Assembly (NCBI RefSeq): GCF_017656475.1
Contig: NZ_JACDNT010000008.1
Location: 1-64,000 of the forward strand
Source of the DNA: Archaeoglobus sp.
GTDB lineage: Archaea; Halobacteriota; Archaeoglobi; Archaeoglobales; Archaeoglobaceae
Length of the DNA: 64,000 nucleotides
Reading direction: 5' to 3'
Within the stretch, counting starts at the first letter, position 1, and each line of letters begins with the position of its first letter. This document shows positions 46,217-57,252 of this stretch, one piece after another. The position numbers and the translations under genes are program-made. Below the pieces are notes generated by a model, which worked only from the letters and a program-made list of their open reading frames with translations, was not told the origin of the DNA and searched no databases.

Positions 46217-47843
46217 CGTCTTCAGCCCCCATTACAAGCTTCGCATACTTTGCCAAATACCCCTTCAACTCCCTTTCCTTGGGCTTCCATTTCGCCCTTC
46301 TCTCTGCAAGCTCATCCTCGCTGACCTTCAACTCAAGCTTCCTCGCAGGAATGTCAATTGAAATCGTATCTCCCTCCTCGACGAGGGCAATGTTACCTCC
46401 AACTGCTGCTTCAGGTGAGACGTGGCCTATGCACGGCCCTCTCGTTGCACCGCTAAACCTTCCATCAGTGATTAAGGCAACCTTCTGCAGTCCAAGCCCT
46501 GAAATGGCTGCAGTTGGCAGGAGCATCTCCGGCATTCCCGGAGCACCCTTTGGCCCCATGTACCTTATCACAACAACATCTCCCTCCTCAACCTTTCCAT
46601 CCAGTATTGCGTTCAGAGCCTCCTTCTCGCTATCGTAAACCTTTGCCGTTCCTTCGAACTTCATCATGTCCTCGCTAACTGCAGCAGCTTTAATTACAGC
46701 CCCGTTCTCTGCCAGATTGCCTTTGAGAATCGCTATACCTCCCTCTTTGTGAAGCGGGTTGTCAGGAGAAGCTATTATGTCCCTCCCTCTAAGCACCGCC
46801 ATCTCCGCAATCTCGTAAAGCGTTTTTCCGCTCACGGTCATTTCGTCATGGAAGTACTTCTTAGCCTTCTTTATGAGCATCGGAACTCCTCCGCTCTCGT
46901 CCAAGTCAACAATCATCTCCTTGCTTGCGGGGTCAATTGAGACGATGTGCGGAGTTCTCCTGCTTATCTCGTCAAAGAGGTCGAGGCTCAGCTTTATACC
47001 CGCTTCCCTAGCAATTGCGGGCAGATGCAAGACGGTGTTGGTTGAACCCCCGACAAGCATGTCCATTGTGATGGCATTCTCGAACGACCTCTCGTTGATG
47101 AAATCAAGTGGTTTGAAGTCCTGCCTGACAAGTTCAACCACCCTCTTTCCGCTCTGCTTTGCTATTCTAAGCTTTCTCGAAGACGGACATGGAGAAGTTG
47201 AGCAGTACGGCAGGCTTAAACCGAGCGTCTCTGTCAAGAGCTGCATGCTGTTGGCCGTGTATAGACCCTGGCAGCTTCCGCAGGACGGGGCACAGAAGTC
47301 CTCGTAAAGCTTTAATCCTGCATCATCCAGCTTTCCCGACTTGTACATCCCTGCAGCCTCGAACGCATCTTTGATCGACACCTTCTCTCCACCAACTCTC
47401 TCGTAAATCATTGCCCCTCCTGTGACCGCTATAGCAGGAATGTTCAGGCGGAGCATCGCCATCAGCATTCCGGGAATGATTTTGTCACAGCTCGCAACCA
47501 CCACAAGTCCATCAAACTTGTGGGCCTCAACCATCGCTTCTATGCTGTCAGCAACAATCTCTCTTGATGGCAGGGAATAGCACATCCCCTCATGTCCCAT
47601 GGCTATACCGTCACAGATCCCTATTATGCCAAACTCGAAAGGCACACCTCCTGCAGCGTAAACTCCCTCTTTCACCGCTTGAGTCAACTTGTCAAGAGTC
47701 ATATGGCCGGGAACAATTGTGTTGTAGGCGTTGGCAACTCCGATGAAAGGCTTGTCCATCTCATCATCAGTCACGCCAAGAGCTTTGAGAAGAGCCCTGT
47801 GGGCTACCCTGTCTATTCCTCTCTTAACCTCATCACTTCTCAT
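46200..47843 (-). CDS. ilvD: dihydroxy-acid dehydratase
   Basis: [58 protein letters not shown]. Confidence 0.96.
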   Translation of the reverse strand: MRSDEVKRGIDRVAHRALLKALGVTDDEMDKPFIGVANAYNTIVPGHMTLDKLTQAVKEGVYAAGGVPFEFGIIGICDGIAMGHEGMCYSLPSREIVADSIEAMVEAHKFDGLVVVASCDKIIPGMLMAMLRLNIPAIAVTGGAMIYERVGGEKVSIKDAFEAAGMYKSGKLDDAGLKLYEDFCAPSCGSCQGLYTANSMQLLTETLGLSLPYCSTSPCPSSRKLRIAKQSGKRVVELVRQDFKPLDFINERSFENAITMDMLVGGSTNTVLHLPAIAREAGIKLSLDLFDEISRRTPHIVSIDPASKEMIVDLDESGGVPMLIKKAKKYFHDEMTVSGKTLYEIAEMAVLRGRDIIASPDNPLHKEGGIAILKGNLAENGAVIKAAAVSEDMMKFEGTAKVYDSEKEALNAILDGKVEEGDVVVIRYMGPKGAPGMPEMLLPTAAISGLGLQKVALITDGRFSGATRGPCIGHVSPEAAVGGNIALVEEGDTISIDIPARKLELKVSEDELAERRAKWKPKERELKGYLAKYAKLVMGAEDGAALL

Positions 47844-47890
47844 GCTTTTAACGAGTGTTTCACTCTTTTTTAAGTTTTGGTCTTCCCACT

Positions 47891-49024
47891 TTACTCGTAC
47901 CTCAAAGCTTCGATAGGCTCCAGGCGGGATGCCTTCCAGGCAGGATAAAGACCGCTAACCACTGAAACGAAAACCCCTACGCAAAAACCAAGAGTTATGT
48001 ACAGAAGAGTCGAAAGCTGAAAAACGTAGCTTGCATCCTGAAGAATAGCCAAGTCAATTAAATAACCTCCTACCACACTCAGAACGCTTCCTATCCCGCT
48101 GCCAATCAGACCAAGAATAAGAGCTTCCATTAGGAAAATTTTCAGAATAGTCGACCTGTACGCGCCTATTGCCCTCATAATGCCTATTTCCTTCGTTCTT
48201 TCGATTGTTGACATCAGCATGATGTTGAGAATGCTGACTCCAGCGACAAGCAGGGAAACTGATGCTATAGCCATCAGAAAGATGTTAATCTGGGAAAAAG
48301 CCTCGTCTATTCCCTCAAGAATTATTTTAAGGTCAAAAACGACCACTTTTTCATCCCTGCTGTTAATCTTTTCCTCGATCTCATTCTTAACGTCATCCAC
48401 CTTCTCCAGACTATCAGCTTTCACTATCAGCAGTGTGTACCCAACATCGCTGACTTTTTCGAAGTCCTCTGGAGAGAGGATCACAGCCGAATTCGGATTT
48501 ATGTCGAACCTCGCCCCGGTGTCTTCGAGAATGGCTGCGACTCTGAACTCTCTACCTCCAATGGTGATTTTCGAGTTAACCCTAATTTCAGCGAACTCAG
48601 CAAGCCTCTTTCCGACAACACAACTGCTTTTGAGCCTTATCGAACCCTTTTCCGCTTCGAACATCTCCTCAACATCCTTTTCATCCATTGCGTAAACTAC
48701 TGTATAGGACTTCTTTTTCTTCGTTTCAATCAGCAAAGAGTCTGACTTAATCGCTATCGCCTCAGCCACGTTTGGAAGCTTTTTAATCCTGTTTATGTCC
48801 TTCTCCTCAAGATACTTGTAACCTTCCTGAAAATTCGGGCTTACTATTAGTTCATTCGCTACCTCCTCGAAGTTCTGGGCAACTGCCGCCTTCAGACTTT
48901 CTCCAAAAATGCCGATTGCGGAGACAGCCATTACACCAATCAGTATTCCTACTACAGCCAGAAGACTTCTTACCTTAGCTCTCTGCAGGTTCCTCTTTGC
49001 AAGCTCAAGAAACATGTTCAACAC
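47891..49024 (-). CDS. MacB/FtsX-family ABC transporter permease
   Basis: [53 protein letters not shown]. Confidence 0.93.
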   Translation of the reverse strand: MLNMFLELAKRNLQRAKVRSLLAVVGILIGVMAVSAIGIFGESLKAAVAQNFEEVANELIVSPNFQEGYKYLEEKDINRIKKLPNVAEAIAIKSDSLLIETKKKKSYTVVYAMDEKDVEEMFEAEKGSIRLKSSCVVGKRLAEFAEIRVNSKITIGGREFRVAAILEDTGARFDINPNSAVILSPEDFEKVSDVGYTLLIVKADSLEKVDDVKNEIEEKINSRDEKVVVFDLKIILEGIDEAFSQINIFLMAIASVSLLVAGVSILNIMLMSTIERTKEIGIMRAIGAYRSTILKIFLMEALILGLIGSGIGSVLSVVGGYLIDLAILQDASYVFQLSTLLYITLGFCVGVFVSVVSGLYPAWKASRLEPIEALRYE

Positions 49025-49691
49025 TCTCTATCTTTCCATCCCTGAGCCTTATCACTCTATCTGCATATTTTGCAAGTGACGGGTCGTGAGTGACGAGAAT
49101 TACCGTAACCCCAAGCTCCTCGTTCTGGTGCCTTATAATTTCCATGACCTGCTCCCCCGATTTCGTGTCAAGATTGCCTGTTGGCTCATCGCACAGCAGA
49201 ATTTTCGGATTGTTTGCCAGAGCCCTCGCAATGGCAACTCTCTGCTGCTGCCCCCCGCTCATTTCATTCGGCTTTCTGTTCATCTCCTTCTCAAGCCCCA
49301 CACTTCTGAGGAGCTCCTTCGCCCTCTCTTCCCTCTCCTCCCTGCCCAGCCCCCTGAAAATCATCGGAAGCTCCACATTTTCCAGCGCGGTTAGAGTTAG
49401 GATGAGGTTGTATGTCTGGAAGATGAAGCCTATGGTATCCCTCCTCAGCTCGGTAAGCTGATTATCGTTCAAATTTGACGTCTCAACACCGTTGATAAGC
49501 ACCTCTCCCTCACTCGGCTTGTCGAGACAGCCTATAAGATTCAGCAGGGTTGATTTCCCGCTCCCAGAGGGCCCCATTATGACAACAAACTCCCCATCCT
49601 CGACATCCATGCTTATTCCATCAAGCGCCCTTACTTCATAATACTCCGTTCTGTAAATTTTGTAAACGTTCCTCAGCTCTACGACCTTCAT
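49005..49691 (-). CDS. LolD/MacB-type ABC transporter ATP-binding protein
   Basis: GPSGSGKSTLLNLIG; MSGGQQQRVAIARAL; LLCDEPTGNLD. Confidence 0.95.
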   Translation of the reverse strand: MKVVELRNVYKIYRTEYYEVRALDGISMDVEDGEFVVIMGPSGSGKSTLLNLIGCLDKPSEGEVLINGVETSNLNDNQLTELRRDTIGFIFQTYNLILTLTALENVELPMIFRGLGREEREERAKELLRSVGLEKEMNRKPNEMSGGQQQRVAIARALANNPKILLCDEPTGNLDTKSGEQVMEIIRHQNEELGVTVILVTHDPSLAKYADRVIRLRDGKIESVEHVS

Positions 49692-51037
49692 TTTCTAATC
49701 TGCCTGTATATTATGAAGCCCACGATTGCCAGAATAACCACAGCAACAGCGATGGAGATGTATGTCGGCATCGGATTTTCCTCAACCTCAACAAAGCTCT
49801 TTCCCTTAAGTTCCACGATTTCGGAGATGGCAAAGTTCTCTCCTATCTCGTTTGACCACTGCACGGTAACCTTGACGCTCCCGTTGCACTCAACAGGAAG
49901 CTCGAAGCTCTGGAAGTCCGAGGGGTCGATATTTCCGATGAAGTAGGCTGTCCTGAACCCGCCACATTCTCCTATTGCGTAGGCATTGTAAACCTCACCC
50001 CTTCCGTTGTTGCTCACATCACCCGAAACGCTGTACTTCAGCCCCTCTCTCGCCACATTGATGTTCGTAAGCATTACGGCGTAGCTGTCCAAGACCTCAA
50101 TTGTGAATCTCTTGTCCACGCTCATCTCGTTTCCGAGCTCGTCCTTGTAATCAACTCTGAAAACAACCTCCCCCTCACCGGCCTTTGATGGGCTGAATAT
50201 GAAGCTCAAAGTCTTGCTTTCACCGCTTTCGAGTTTTGCAATGCTGACGGGGCTTGATAGGCTTCCAAGAGGCGATTCGGCAGAAACGGTGATGTCGTAA
50301 ATGGTATCACTTCTCAGATTTGTGACCTCAACCGGAATCGGAATGGCATCGCCGATGAAAAGGGTTTTGTAGGGTGAAGTTACGTTCAGCACGACGTTTT
50401 GCGGGTTTACCAGCCGCAATGTCACTTCCCTCTCAACTTCATGGTAGTTTCTGCCGTTGTAGAAAGAGATTTTGAACTTAAGCTTGTCCGAATTCGGAAT
50501 GAACTTTATTTTGCCCTCCTTTCCTCCGGAAAAGTCGCCGAGGTAGGCTGTCTTGGGTATAGCATCAAACAATGCCTCCACTTTGACGTCCTTAAGCTCG
50601 ACAGGTGAGGAAACGTAAAATTCAACTTCATTAACAACTCCCCTATAGACGGGAGATGATATGGTTAAAGAGGGAAAGTTGTCGTCAACTACAAGCATGA
50701 TGTTCTGCGTAATCGTCTCGTTCTCGGTTGAGATTTTTACCTGAAGATTTTTTCTCCCGACCTGCTCACCTTTAACCGAGAAGGTCATGGTGTAGCTACC
50801 ACTGCTGGGAATAGTTCCAACAGAGTATATCGCTGATGGCTCAGCCTTTGCTCCAGAGATTACAATGGAGTTAACCTTCACATCGGATGTGGATGGGTTG
50901 GCGAGGGTTAGTGTTACATCAGCATAATCGCCCGGAAGAAGGATTTCCGGCGAGACTTGGTAGCTTACCGAGACACCCTCTGCGTGAGCGACCTCTACAG
51001 CAAGCAGCAGAATCAAGATTAGCAGACTTTTTCGCAT
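49688..51037 (-). CDS. secreted, C-terminally membrane-anchored CARDB/NEW3-like beta-domain protein
   Basis: Signal peptide MRKSLLILILLLAVEVAHAEG; repeated Ig-like beta segments; C-terminal TM YISIAVAVVILAIVGFIIYRQIRK. Confidence 0.8.
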   Translation of the reverse strand: MRKSLLILILLLAVEVAHAEGVSVSYQVSPEILLPGDYADVTLTLANPSTSDVKVNSIVISGAKAEPSAIYSVGTIPSSGSYTMTFSVKGEQVGRKNLQVKISTENETITQNIMLVVDDNFPSLTISSPVYRGVVNEVEFYVSSPVELKDVKVEALFDAIPKTAYLGDFSGGKEGKIKFIPNSDKLKFKISFYNGRNYHEVEREVTLRLVNPQNVVLNVTSPYKTLFIGDAIPIPVEVTNLRSDTIYDITVSAESPLGSLSSPVSIAKLESGESKTLSFIFSPSKAGEGEVVFRVDYKDELGNEMSVDKRFTIEVLDSYAVMLTNINVAREGLKYSVSGDVSNNGRGEVYNAYAIGECGGFRTAYFIGNIDPSDFQSFELPVECNGSVKVTVQWSNEIGENFAISEIVELKGKSFVEVEENPMPTYISIAVAVVILAIVGFIIYRQIRK

Positions 51038-51067
51038 GATAACAAGAGTTCACCAAGTTATTTATGT

Positions 51068-51565
51068 TTAACTTATCAGCACCTTTTCCACTCCATCAAC
51101 TTTGAGAATTTCTTCAACAACAGCACCTGGAATCTTCGTTTCTGTCACAACCGTCAGCTTTGACTCAACACTAAGCTCTGGGTCTTCTGCGAGAATGTAC
51201 CTTATCGATATGCCTGCATTGGCGAGGGCTGATGTAACGCCCGCCACAATACCAACCTTGTGACTCTCAGCATAGACCTCAAGAACTCCGAAGCCGAGAA
51301 TTCTCGCAACCTCAGCTATGTTCGCCACTGGCTTCAGCGCTGAAAAAACTTTCCTCAGCTCCTCGTCACTCTCTATGTTCTGAATGGCCGCAAGAACCAC
51401 CTTTCTGTCAACCCCTATGGCCTCGGCAATTTTGGTTGGAACAAGCTCTATTTTGTCGCAGTAAGCCTTGCCGTTTCTGACTGAGATGCCGAGCCTGAGG
51501 AATTCTCTTGCAACCGCAATTTGAGAGGGATACTTATCGAACTTTTCAGCGACTTTTTTCCACAT
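51068..51565 (-). CDS. HTH-ACT domain predicted regulator of amino-acid metabolism (COG2150-like; start MWKKVAEKF)
   Basis: ACT-like GVLEVYAESHKVGIVAGVTSALANAGISIRYILAEDPEL. Confidence 0.8.
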   Translation of the reverse strand: MWKKVAEKFDKYPSQIAVAREFLRLGISVRNGKAYCDKIELVPTKIAEAIGVDRKVVLAAIQNIESDEELRKVFSALKPVANIAEVARILGFGVLEVYAESHKVGIVAGVTSALANAGISIRYILAEDPELSVESKLTVVTETKIPGAVVEEILKVDGVEKVLIS

Positions 51566-51621
51566 GTTTGTATTTTTGTCACGCAACTATTAAACTTTAT
51601 ATCTTCCAAAGTCAATAACCA

Positions 51622-52446
51622 ATGGTGCTTGAGGTCAGAAATCTCGTTAAAAGATACGGGAACTTTGAGGCTGTAAGGGGAATCAGCTTCTCGGTGAAGA
51701 AGGGAGAAGTTCTGGGACTAATAGGTGAAAATGGAGCCGGAAAATCTACCACACTTAAAATTCTGGCGGGTCTGATAAAACCGGATGGTGGGGAGGTAAA
51801 ATACTTTGGCAGAGATTTTGGTGAAGACACTAAGAGAATTATTGGGTACCTGCCTGAAATAGACGCGCTTTACGACAACATGACCGTCTCTGAATACCTC
51901 AACCTTTTTGCTGAGATTTACGGTGTGAGGGCAAACATTGACGGGCTTCTTAAGAGGCTGAATCTACCGGACAAGTACATCGCAGAGCTATCGAAAGGGA
52001 TGAAGAGAAAAGTCTCCATAGCCAGAACTCTCCTCCACGACCCTGATGTGCTAATTTATGATGAGCCAACCGGCGGGCTTGATCCGACAACCTCTCTGAG
52101 CATAGCTGAGCTGATGAGAGAGCTGGCTGAGAGGAGAAAGATAATAGTTTTCTCAGCCCACAACATGTACTATGTTGAGAGAATAGCGGACAAGGTTGTG
52201 GTGATGAAGGGTGGTGAAGTTCTTTACTCAGGAAGTCTCGGAGAACTGATTGGTCAAAACACCACATACAGGGTTGATTACTCTTTCAACGGGCGAAGGG
52301 AAAGTGTAGAACTGTCAGAGATAGATGAATTACTTGAATTTGTTGAAAAAGTTAAGGAGCAGGGCGGAAAAGTGCTTGAGATTGAGAGAGAAGTTCCGAG
52401 ACTTGAGAACGTTTACTTCAACCTGATAAGGAGAAAAGGAAATTAA
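51622..52446 (+). CDS. ABC transporter ATP-binding protein (no adjacent permease)
   Basis: GENGAGKSTTLKILAG; LSKGMKRKVSIARTL; LIYDEPTGGLDP. Confidence 0.93.
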   Translation: MVLEVRNLVKRYGNFEAVRGISFSVKKGEVLGLIGENGAGKSTTLKILAGLIKPDGGEVKYFGRDFGEDTKRIIGYLPEIDALYDNMTVSEYLNLFAEIYGVRANIDGLLKRLNLPDKYIAELSKGMKRKVSIARTLLHDPDVLIYDEPTGGLDPTTSLSIAELMRELAERRKIIVFSAHNMYYVERIADKVVVMKGGEVLYSGSLGELIGQNTTYRVDYSFNGRRESVELSEIDELLEFVEKVKEQGGKVLEIEREVPRLENVYFNLIRRKGN

Positions 52447-52466
52447 GGCATACTTAGACAGAGTTT

Positions 52467-52856
52467 ATGGATATCAAATTCAGATTGTGGATTGAGAAAG
52501 AGGAAAAGCATGTTGCAGGGAAAGGTGGTGTGGCTATTTTAAAAGCCATAGACGAAGAAGCCTCAATTTCCGGGGCGAGCAAAAAGCTTGGAATGTCTTA
52601 CAGATATGTCTGGGGATACATCAAGAAAATGGAGAAAGCTGTCGGAAAGGTTGTTGAGAGTGAAAAAGGAGGAAGCGGTGGAGGAAGGACAGTCCTTACT
52701 GAGAGAGGAAAGGAGATTGTGAGGTTATACGAATTCTACGAAAATCTCGTTAAAAAGCTCGGAAAGGGAGAGTTTGAGAGAGTAATAATCAGAGAAGGAG
52801 AGGTAATCCCAAGGATTGAGGACGGCGATTATGTTCTGATAAAGCTAGATTATTAG
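52467..52856 (+). CDS. ModE-like winged-HTH regulator
   Basis: SISGASKKLGMSYRYVWGYIKKMEKAVGKVVESEKGGSGGGRTVLTERGKEIV. Confidence 0.88.
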   Translation: MDIKFRLWIEKEEKHVAGKGGVAILKAIDEEASISGASKKLGMSYRYVWGYIKKMEKAVGKVVESEKGGSGGGRTVLTERGKEIVRLYEFYENLVKKLGKGEFERVIIREGEVIPRIEDGDYVLIKLDY

Positions 52857-53939
52857 ATTTTTTAGAAGATAAAAGGCAAGAGATGGTCTTTTTAGAAGCC
52901 TTAAGGATACGTCGGTAATTTTTCTGATTAGAGTTGAAGGGCTGTCCATGTGCACTCCTGAGAAGTTAAAATCGCTCATCGCGTAAAAAAGCTGCTCAAG
53001 CTTCTCGTCGGGGAAAGAATATAGTTTTCTCACCAGATATCCGAACCTGTACTCGTTTTTCATCTCGCTCAGATATCTTTTCTCGTACTCTCTGAGATCT
53101 GGAAAGCTTTCAGCAAGCTTCTCTGCTGCCACGAGCAGGTAGTAAAGCCCCCCACCCGTGTAGGGCTTGACCATCCCGGCTGAATCGCCAATAAGTGCCA
53201 CCCTGTCTTTCGAAAATTTGACAAGCCTTTCCGGAATCGCTCCAACGTTCAGTTCGATTACATTCCCCTTGACTCTGCCTGAAACAGAGGGATGCTTCTC
53301 AACCACATTTTTCAGGTAGTGCATCGGATTGCTTTTGCTGACAACTCCTATTCTCGCCGTATCACCCAGAGGTATTGCGTAGGCAAAAAAAGAGTCGCTC
53401 CACTTTTCTCCAAAGTAAAGCTCCACGTACTTTTCGTCTAAAGCTTCAAACCTCATTTCAGCCTGAACGGCAGTAAAAAATCCTGGCTTTGGAAATTTAA
53501 AGTGCTGACTTACGGTGGAGTTCACACCATCCGCCCCGATTATTTTTTCAGCCAGAATCTCCCTTAAATGAGTCTTAATCTTGAACCCGTCAAACTTGAC
53601 TTTCTCCTTTACAAAGACATCCGCTCTCTCTGAAGCTTCCTCAAAAAGCAGTGTGTCAAGCAATTTTCTCTCAACAACCACCGCTTCACCTATGCCCTCT
53701 AGAACGACACTGGCGGAGGGGGAAAAGAAAAAGGCTCCTTTTACCCTGTTTTCCAGAGCTTTCTTCGCATTGCAGTACTCTTTCAGCTTCTGATAGCAGT
53801 TATCGCTGATTAAGCCAGCACACTGCACAGGAAAACCTGCAGTCTGGTGCTCCTCGAATAATGCTACGTCATACCTTTTGCCGAGCAAAATTGTCGTCAG
53901 ACTTCCAGCAGGGCCACCACCGACTATTGCAGCATCCAC
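52845..53939 (-). CDS. geranylgeranyl reductase family protein
   Basis: AAIVGGGPAGSLTTILLG; IIGADGVNSTVSQ; VALIGDSAGMVKPYTGGGLYY. Confidence 0.92.
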   Translation of the reverse strand: MDAAIVGGGPAGSLTTILLGKRYDVALFEEHQTAGFPVQCAGLISDNCYQKLKEYCNAKKALENRVKGAFFFSPSASVVLEGIGEAVVVERKLLDTLLFEEASERADVFVKEKVKFDGFKIKTHLREILAEKIIGADGVNSTVSQHFKFPKPGFFTAVQAEMRFEALDEKYVELYFGEKWSDSFFAYAIPLGDTARIGVVSKSNPMHYLKNVVEKHPSVSGRVKGNVIELNVGAIPERLVKFSKDRVALIGDSAGMVKPYTGGGLYYLLVAAEKLAESFPDLREYEKRYLSEMKNEYRFGYLVRKLYSFPDEKLEQLFYAMSDFNFSGVHMDSPSTLIRKITDVSLRLLKRPSLAFYLLKNLII

Positions 53940-53989
53940 AAACTGCCTTTGAGGATTAATTTTTTATCTTTTCTCTCCCATTCATTTCG

Positions 53990-56900
53990 ATGATTCCCGT
54001 TGTTTACTCAAACCTTTGCCCGGTCTGTGGGGAAGACCTTGAGAGTAATGAGATTGAGAAGCACAAGTGCTTCAAGAAGGGGAAAAATCTGTGTTTGAGG
54101 CCGGAAGATTATCTGGTTAGAGAGTTTGTGGAGTTTTTCAAAAAATGCGTTGGTGAGCCGAGAACAATACAGAAAATGTGGGCAAAGAGAATACTGAGAA
54201 ATGAGAGTTTTGCCGCCACAGCTCCCACAGGAGTTGGTAAAACTTCTTTCGGTCTGGCAATGTCCCTTTATCTCAGTTTAAAAGGGAAAAGATGCTATGT
54301 CGTTTTTCCGACTTCTCTCCTTGTGATTCAGGCGGCTGAAACCATAAAAAATTATGCAGAAAAATTAGGTCTAGAACTTGATAGGAATCTCTTGGGCTAT
54401 TATCACGGAAAACTGCCGAAAGCTGAGAAAGAGAACTTCATGCAGAATTTGAGAAATTTCAGGATCGTTATAACAACAACTCAGTTTCTGTCCAGGTATC
54501 ACAGGGAGTTGGGGCTCTTCGACTTCATCTTTGTTGATGATGTAGATGCAATCCTGAAAGCTTCAAAGAACGTTGATAGACTTCTGAACCTTCTTGGCCT
54601 CTACTACGACTCCAAAACAAAAACCTGGAAGGGTAGGGCGAGAGGATGTTTGATGGTCTCAACAGCCACGGCAAAGAAGGGAAAGAAGGCCGAGCTTTTC
54701 AGAACGCTGCTGAACTTCGACATAGGTTCTTCCAGAATTACGGTAAGAAACGTCGAGGATGTTGCCGTGAACAATGAGAGCATTGAGATGGTCGCGACAA
54801 TTCTTAGAAAACTCGGAACAGGCGGGATAATCTATGCCAGAACAGCCGAGGAAGCGGAAAAAATTTACGAGTCTCTCAAGGAGGAGTTCAGGGTTGGCAT
54901 TGTAACTGCAACAAGAAAAAGCGACTACGAAAAGTTCGTGGAAGGTGAAATTGACCACCTTGTAGGCACAGCACATTACTACGGAACTCTCGTTAGAGGT
55001 CTTGACTTACCGGAAAGGATAAGGTTTGCTGTATTTGTCGGATGTCCTGTTTTCAGAGTCACAATTGAGGATATCGACTCCCTCAGCCCGAATATGCTCA
55101 AGCTCCTCGCTTACCTCTACCGCCATATTCCGGAGATCGAGAAGGTTTTGCCGGCTGTTGAGAAGCACATTGACGAAGTAAGAGAGATTCTGAAAAGAGT
55201 GGTGGGGAAGGAAAAGCCTCAGGCGAAAGATGTCGTTGTCAGGGAGGGGGAGGTGATTTTCCCCGACCTGAGGACCTACGTTCAGGGTTCTGGCAGAACT
55301 TCGAGGCTATTTGCCGGAGGAATGACAAAGGGTGCGAGCTTCCTGCTTGAAGATGATGCAGAAATTCTTTCAGCCTTCGTTGAGAGGGCAAAGCTCTACG
55401 ATATCGAGTTCAGAAGCATAGACGAAATCGATTTCGAGAGTCTTTCCAAAGAGCTCGATGAAAGCAGAGAGAAGTACAGGAGAAGGCAGGAGTTCGACCT
55501 AATAAAGCCGGCCCTTTTCATCGTTGAGAGCCCAACAAAGGCGAGGCAGATTTCACGCTTCTTTGGCAAGCCAAGTGTGAAGGTTCTGGAGGGTGCCGTT
55601 GTTTACGAGATTCCGATGGAGAAGTTCGTGCTGATGGTCACGGCGAGCATCGGACATGTAGTAGACCTTATCACAAATAGAGGGTTCCACGGCGTGCTTG
55701 TGAACGGGAAATTTGTGCCTGTGTACTCCTCCATAAAGAGGTGCAGAGGTTGCGGTTATCAGTTTACAGAAGAGAGGGACAGCTGTCCAAAGTGTGGTGG
55801 GAGTGATATAGACAATTCAAAGGTCAGGATTGAAGCTCTCAGAAAGCTCGCACACGATGCTGAGTTTGTCATTGTTGGCACCGACCCGGACACGGAAGGC
55901 GAGAAGATAGCGTGGGACCTCAGAAACCTACTTTCCGGATGTGGAGTGGTGAAGAGAGCAGAATTTCATGAAGTTACAAGAAGAGCAATTCTGGAAGCCC
56001 TTGAATCACTGCGTGATGTGGATGAGAATCTCGTCAGGGCGCAGGTTGTCAGGAGGATAGAGGACCGCTGGATTGGCTTTGTTTTAAGCCAGAAACTGTG
56101 GGAGAGGTTCAACAACCGCAACCTCTCTGCTGGCAGAGCTCAAACTCCGGTTCTCGGCTGGATAATACGCAGATACAAGGAGTCGAGGGAGAAAAAGAAA
56201 ATCGCAATTCTCCGCGACCTCGACCTCGTTCTTGAGCACGATGAAAGTGAGTTCGACCTCACAATAAGGCTCGTTGAAGAGAGGGAAGAGCTGAAAAACC
56301 CCTTACCTCCATATACCACAGAGACTCTGCTGAGCGATGCAAACAGAATTTTAAAGCTTCCAGTCAAGCAGACCATGCAGATTGCCCAAGAGCTCTTCGA
56401 GAATGGTCTGATAACCTACCACCGAACAGACTCGACCCGTGTGAGCGATGTTGGGCAAAGGATTGCCAGAGAATACCTCGGAGAGGATTTCGTGGGGAGA
56501 GACTGGGGGGAGGGTGGTGCGCACGAGTGTATAAGGCCCACAAGACCGCTTACAAGGGATGACGTTCAGAGGCTCATTCAGGAAGGGGTGCTGGTTGTTG
56601 AGAACCTCAGAAGGGAGCACTTTGCTCTCTACGACCTAATTTTCAGGCGCTTCATGGCATCTCAGTGCAGACCATTTAAGGTGGTGATAAAGAAATACTC
56701 CGTAGAGTTCGACGGAAAAAGCGTTGAGGAGGAGAGAGTTGTAAAAGCCGAAGGGAGGGCGTATGAGCTTTACAAATCGGTCTGGGTTAAAAATGAGCTG
56801 CCAGAAGGAACATTCAGGGTTAAGGCAGAGATTAGAACTGTTCCGAAAGTTCTGCCGTTGACGCAGTCCGAGGTAATTCAGCTGATGAAGGAAAGGGGCA

Positions 56901-57157
56901 TCGGGAGGCCCTCGACATACGCAACCATCGTTGACAGGCTTTTCATGAGAAATTACGTTGTAGAGAAGTACAGGAGAATAATTCCCACCAGACTTGGACT
57001 TGATGTGTATAGCTACTTGGCTAAAAAGTACGCAAAATTCGTCTCTGAGGAGAGGACAAGGGACCTTGAGAGCAGAATGGACGCAATCGAGCGTGGAGAG
57101 CTTGACTATCTAAGGGCTCTTGAAGATTTGTACTCGGAAATAAAAAGTATAAACTAA
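53990..57157 (+). CDS. rgy: reverse gyrase
   Basis: Helicase-like APTGVGKTSFGLAM, DDVD; fused topoisomerase IA FIVESPTKARQISRFF, GTDPDTEGEKIAWDL, GLITYHRTDSTRVS; two Zn fingers. Confidence 0.98.
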   Translation: MIPVVYSNLCPVCGEDLESNEIEKHKCFKKGKNLCLRPEDYLVREFVEFFKKCVGEPRTIQKMWAKRILRNESFAATAPTGVGKTSFGLAMSLYLSLKGKRCYVVFPTSLLVIQAAETIKNYAEKLGLELDRNLLGYYHGKLPKAEKENFMQNLRNFRIVITTTQFLSRYHRELGLFDFIFVDDVDAILKASKNVDRLLNLLGLYYDSKTKTWKGRARGCLMVSTATAKKGKKAELFRTLLNFDIGSSRITVRNVEDVAVNNESIEMVATILRKLGTGGIIYARTAEEAEKIYESLKEEFRVGIVTATRKSDYEKFVEGEIDHLVGTAHYYGTLVRGLDLPERIRFAVFVGCPVFRVTIEDIDSLSPNMLKLLAYLYRHIPEIEKVLPAVEKHIDEVREILKRVVGKEKPQAKDVVVREGEVIFPDLRTYVQGSGRTSRLFAGGMTKGASFLLEDDAEILSAFVERAKLYDIEFRSIDEIDFESLSKELDESREKYRRRQEFDLIKPALFIVESPTKARQISRFFGKPSVKVLEGAVVYEIPMEKFVLMVTASIGHVVDLITNRGFHGVLVNGKFVPVYSSIKRCRGCGYQFTEERDSCPKCGGSDIDNSKVRIEALRKLAHDAEFVIVGTDPDTEGEKIAWDLRNLLSGCGVVKRAEFHEVTRRAILEALESLRDVDENLVRAQVVRRIEDRWIGFVLSQKLWERFNNRNLSAGRAQTPVLGWIIRRYKESREKKKIAILRDLDLVLEHDESEFDLTIRLVEEREELKNPLPPYTTETLLSDANRILKLPVKQTMQIAQELFENGLITYHRTDSTRVSDVGQRIAREYLGEDFVGRDWGEGGAHECIRPTRPLTRDDVQRLIQEGVLVVENLRREHFALYDLIFRRFMASQCRPFKVVIKKYSVEFDGKSVEEERVVKAEGRAYELYKSVWVKNELPEGTFRVKAEIRTVPKVLPLTQSEVIQLMKERGIGRPSTYATIVDRLFMRNYVVEKYRRIIPTRLGLDVYSYLAKKYAKFVSEERTRDLESRMDAIERGELDYLRALEDLYSEIKSIN

Positions 57158-57252
57158 GGTTCTGCAAACTGAATATCTTCTTTCTGTATTTTTTACGGAG
57201 TTTGTATACTCATTCTTCGGAAAATAATTTACAATTTAGACCAACGTAGACC

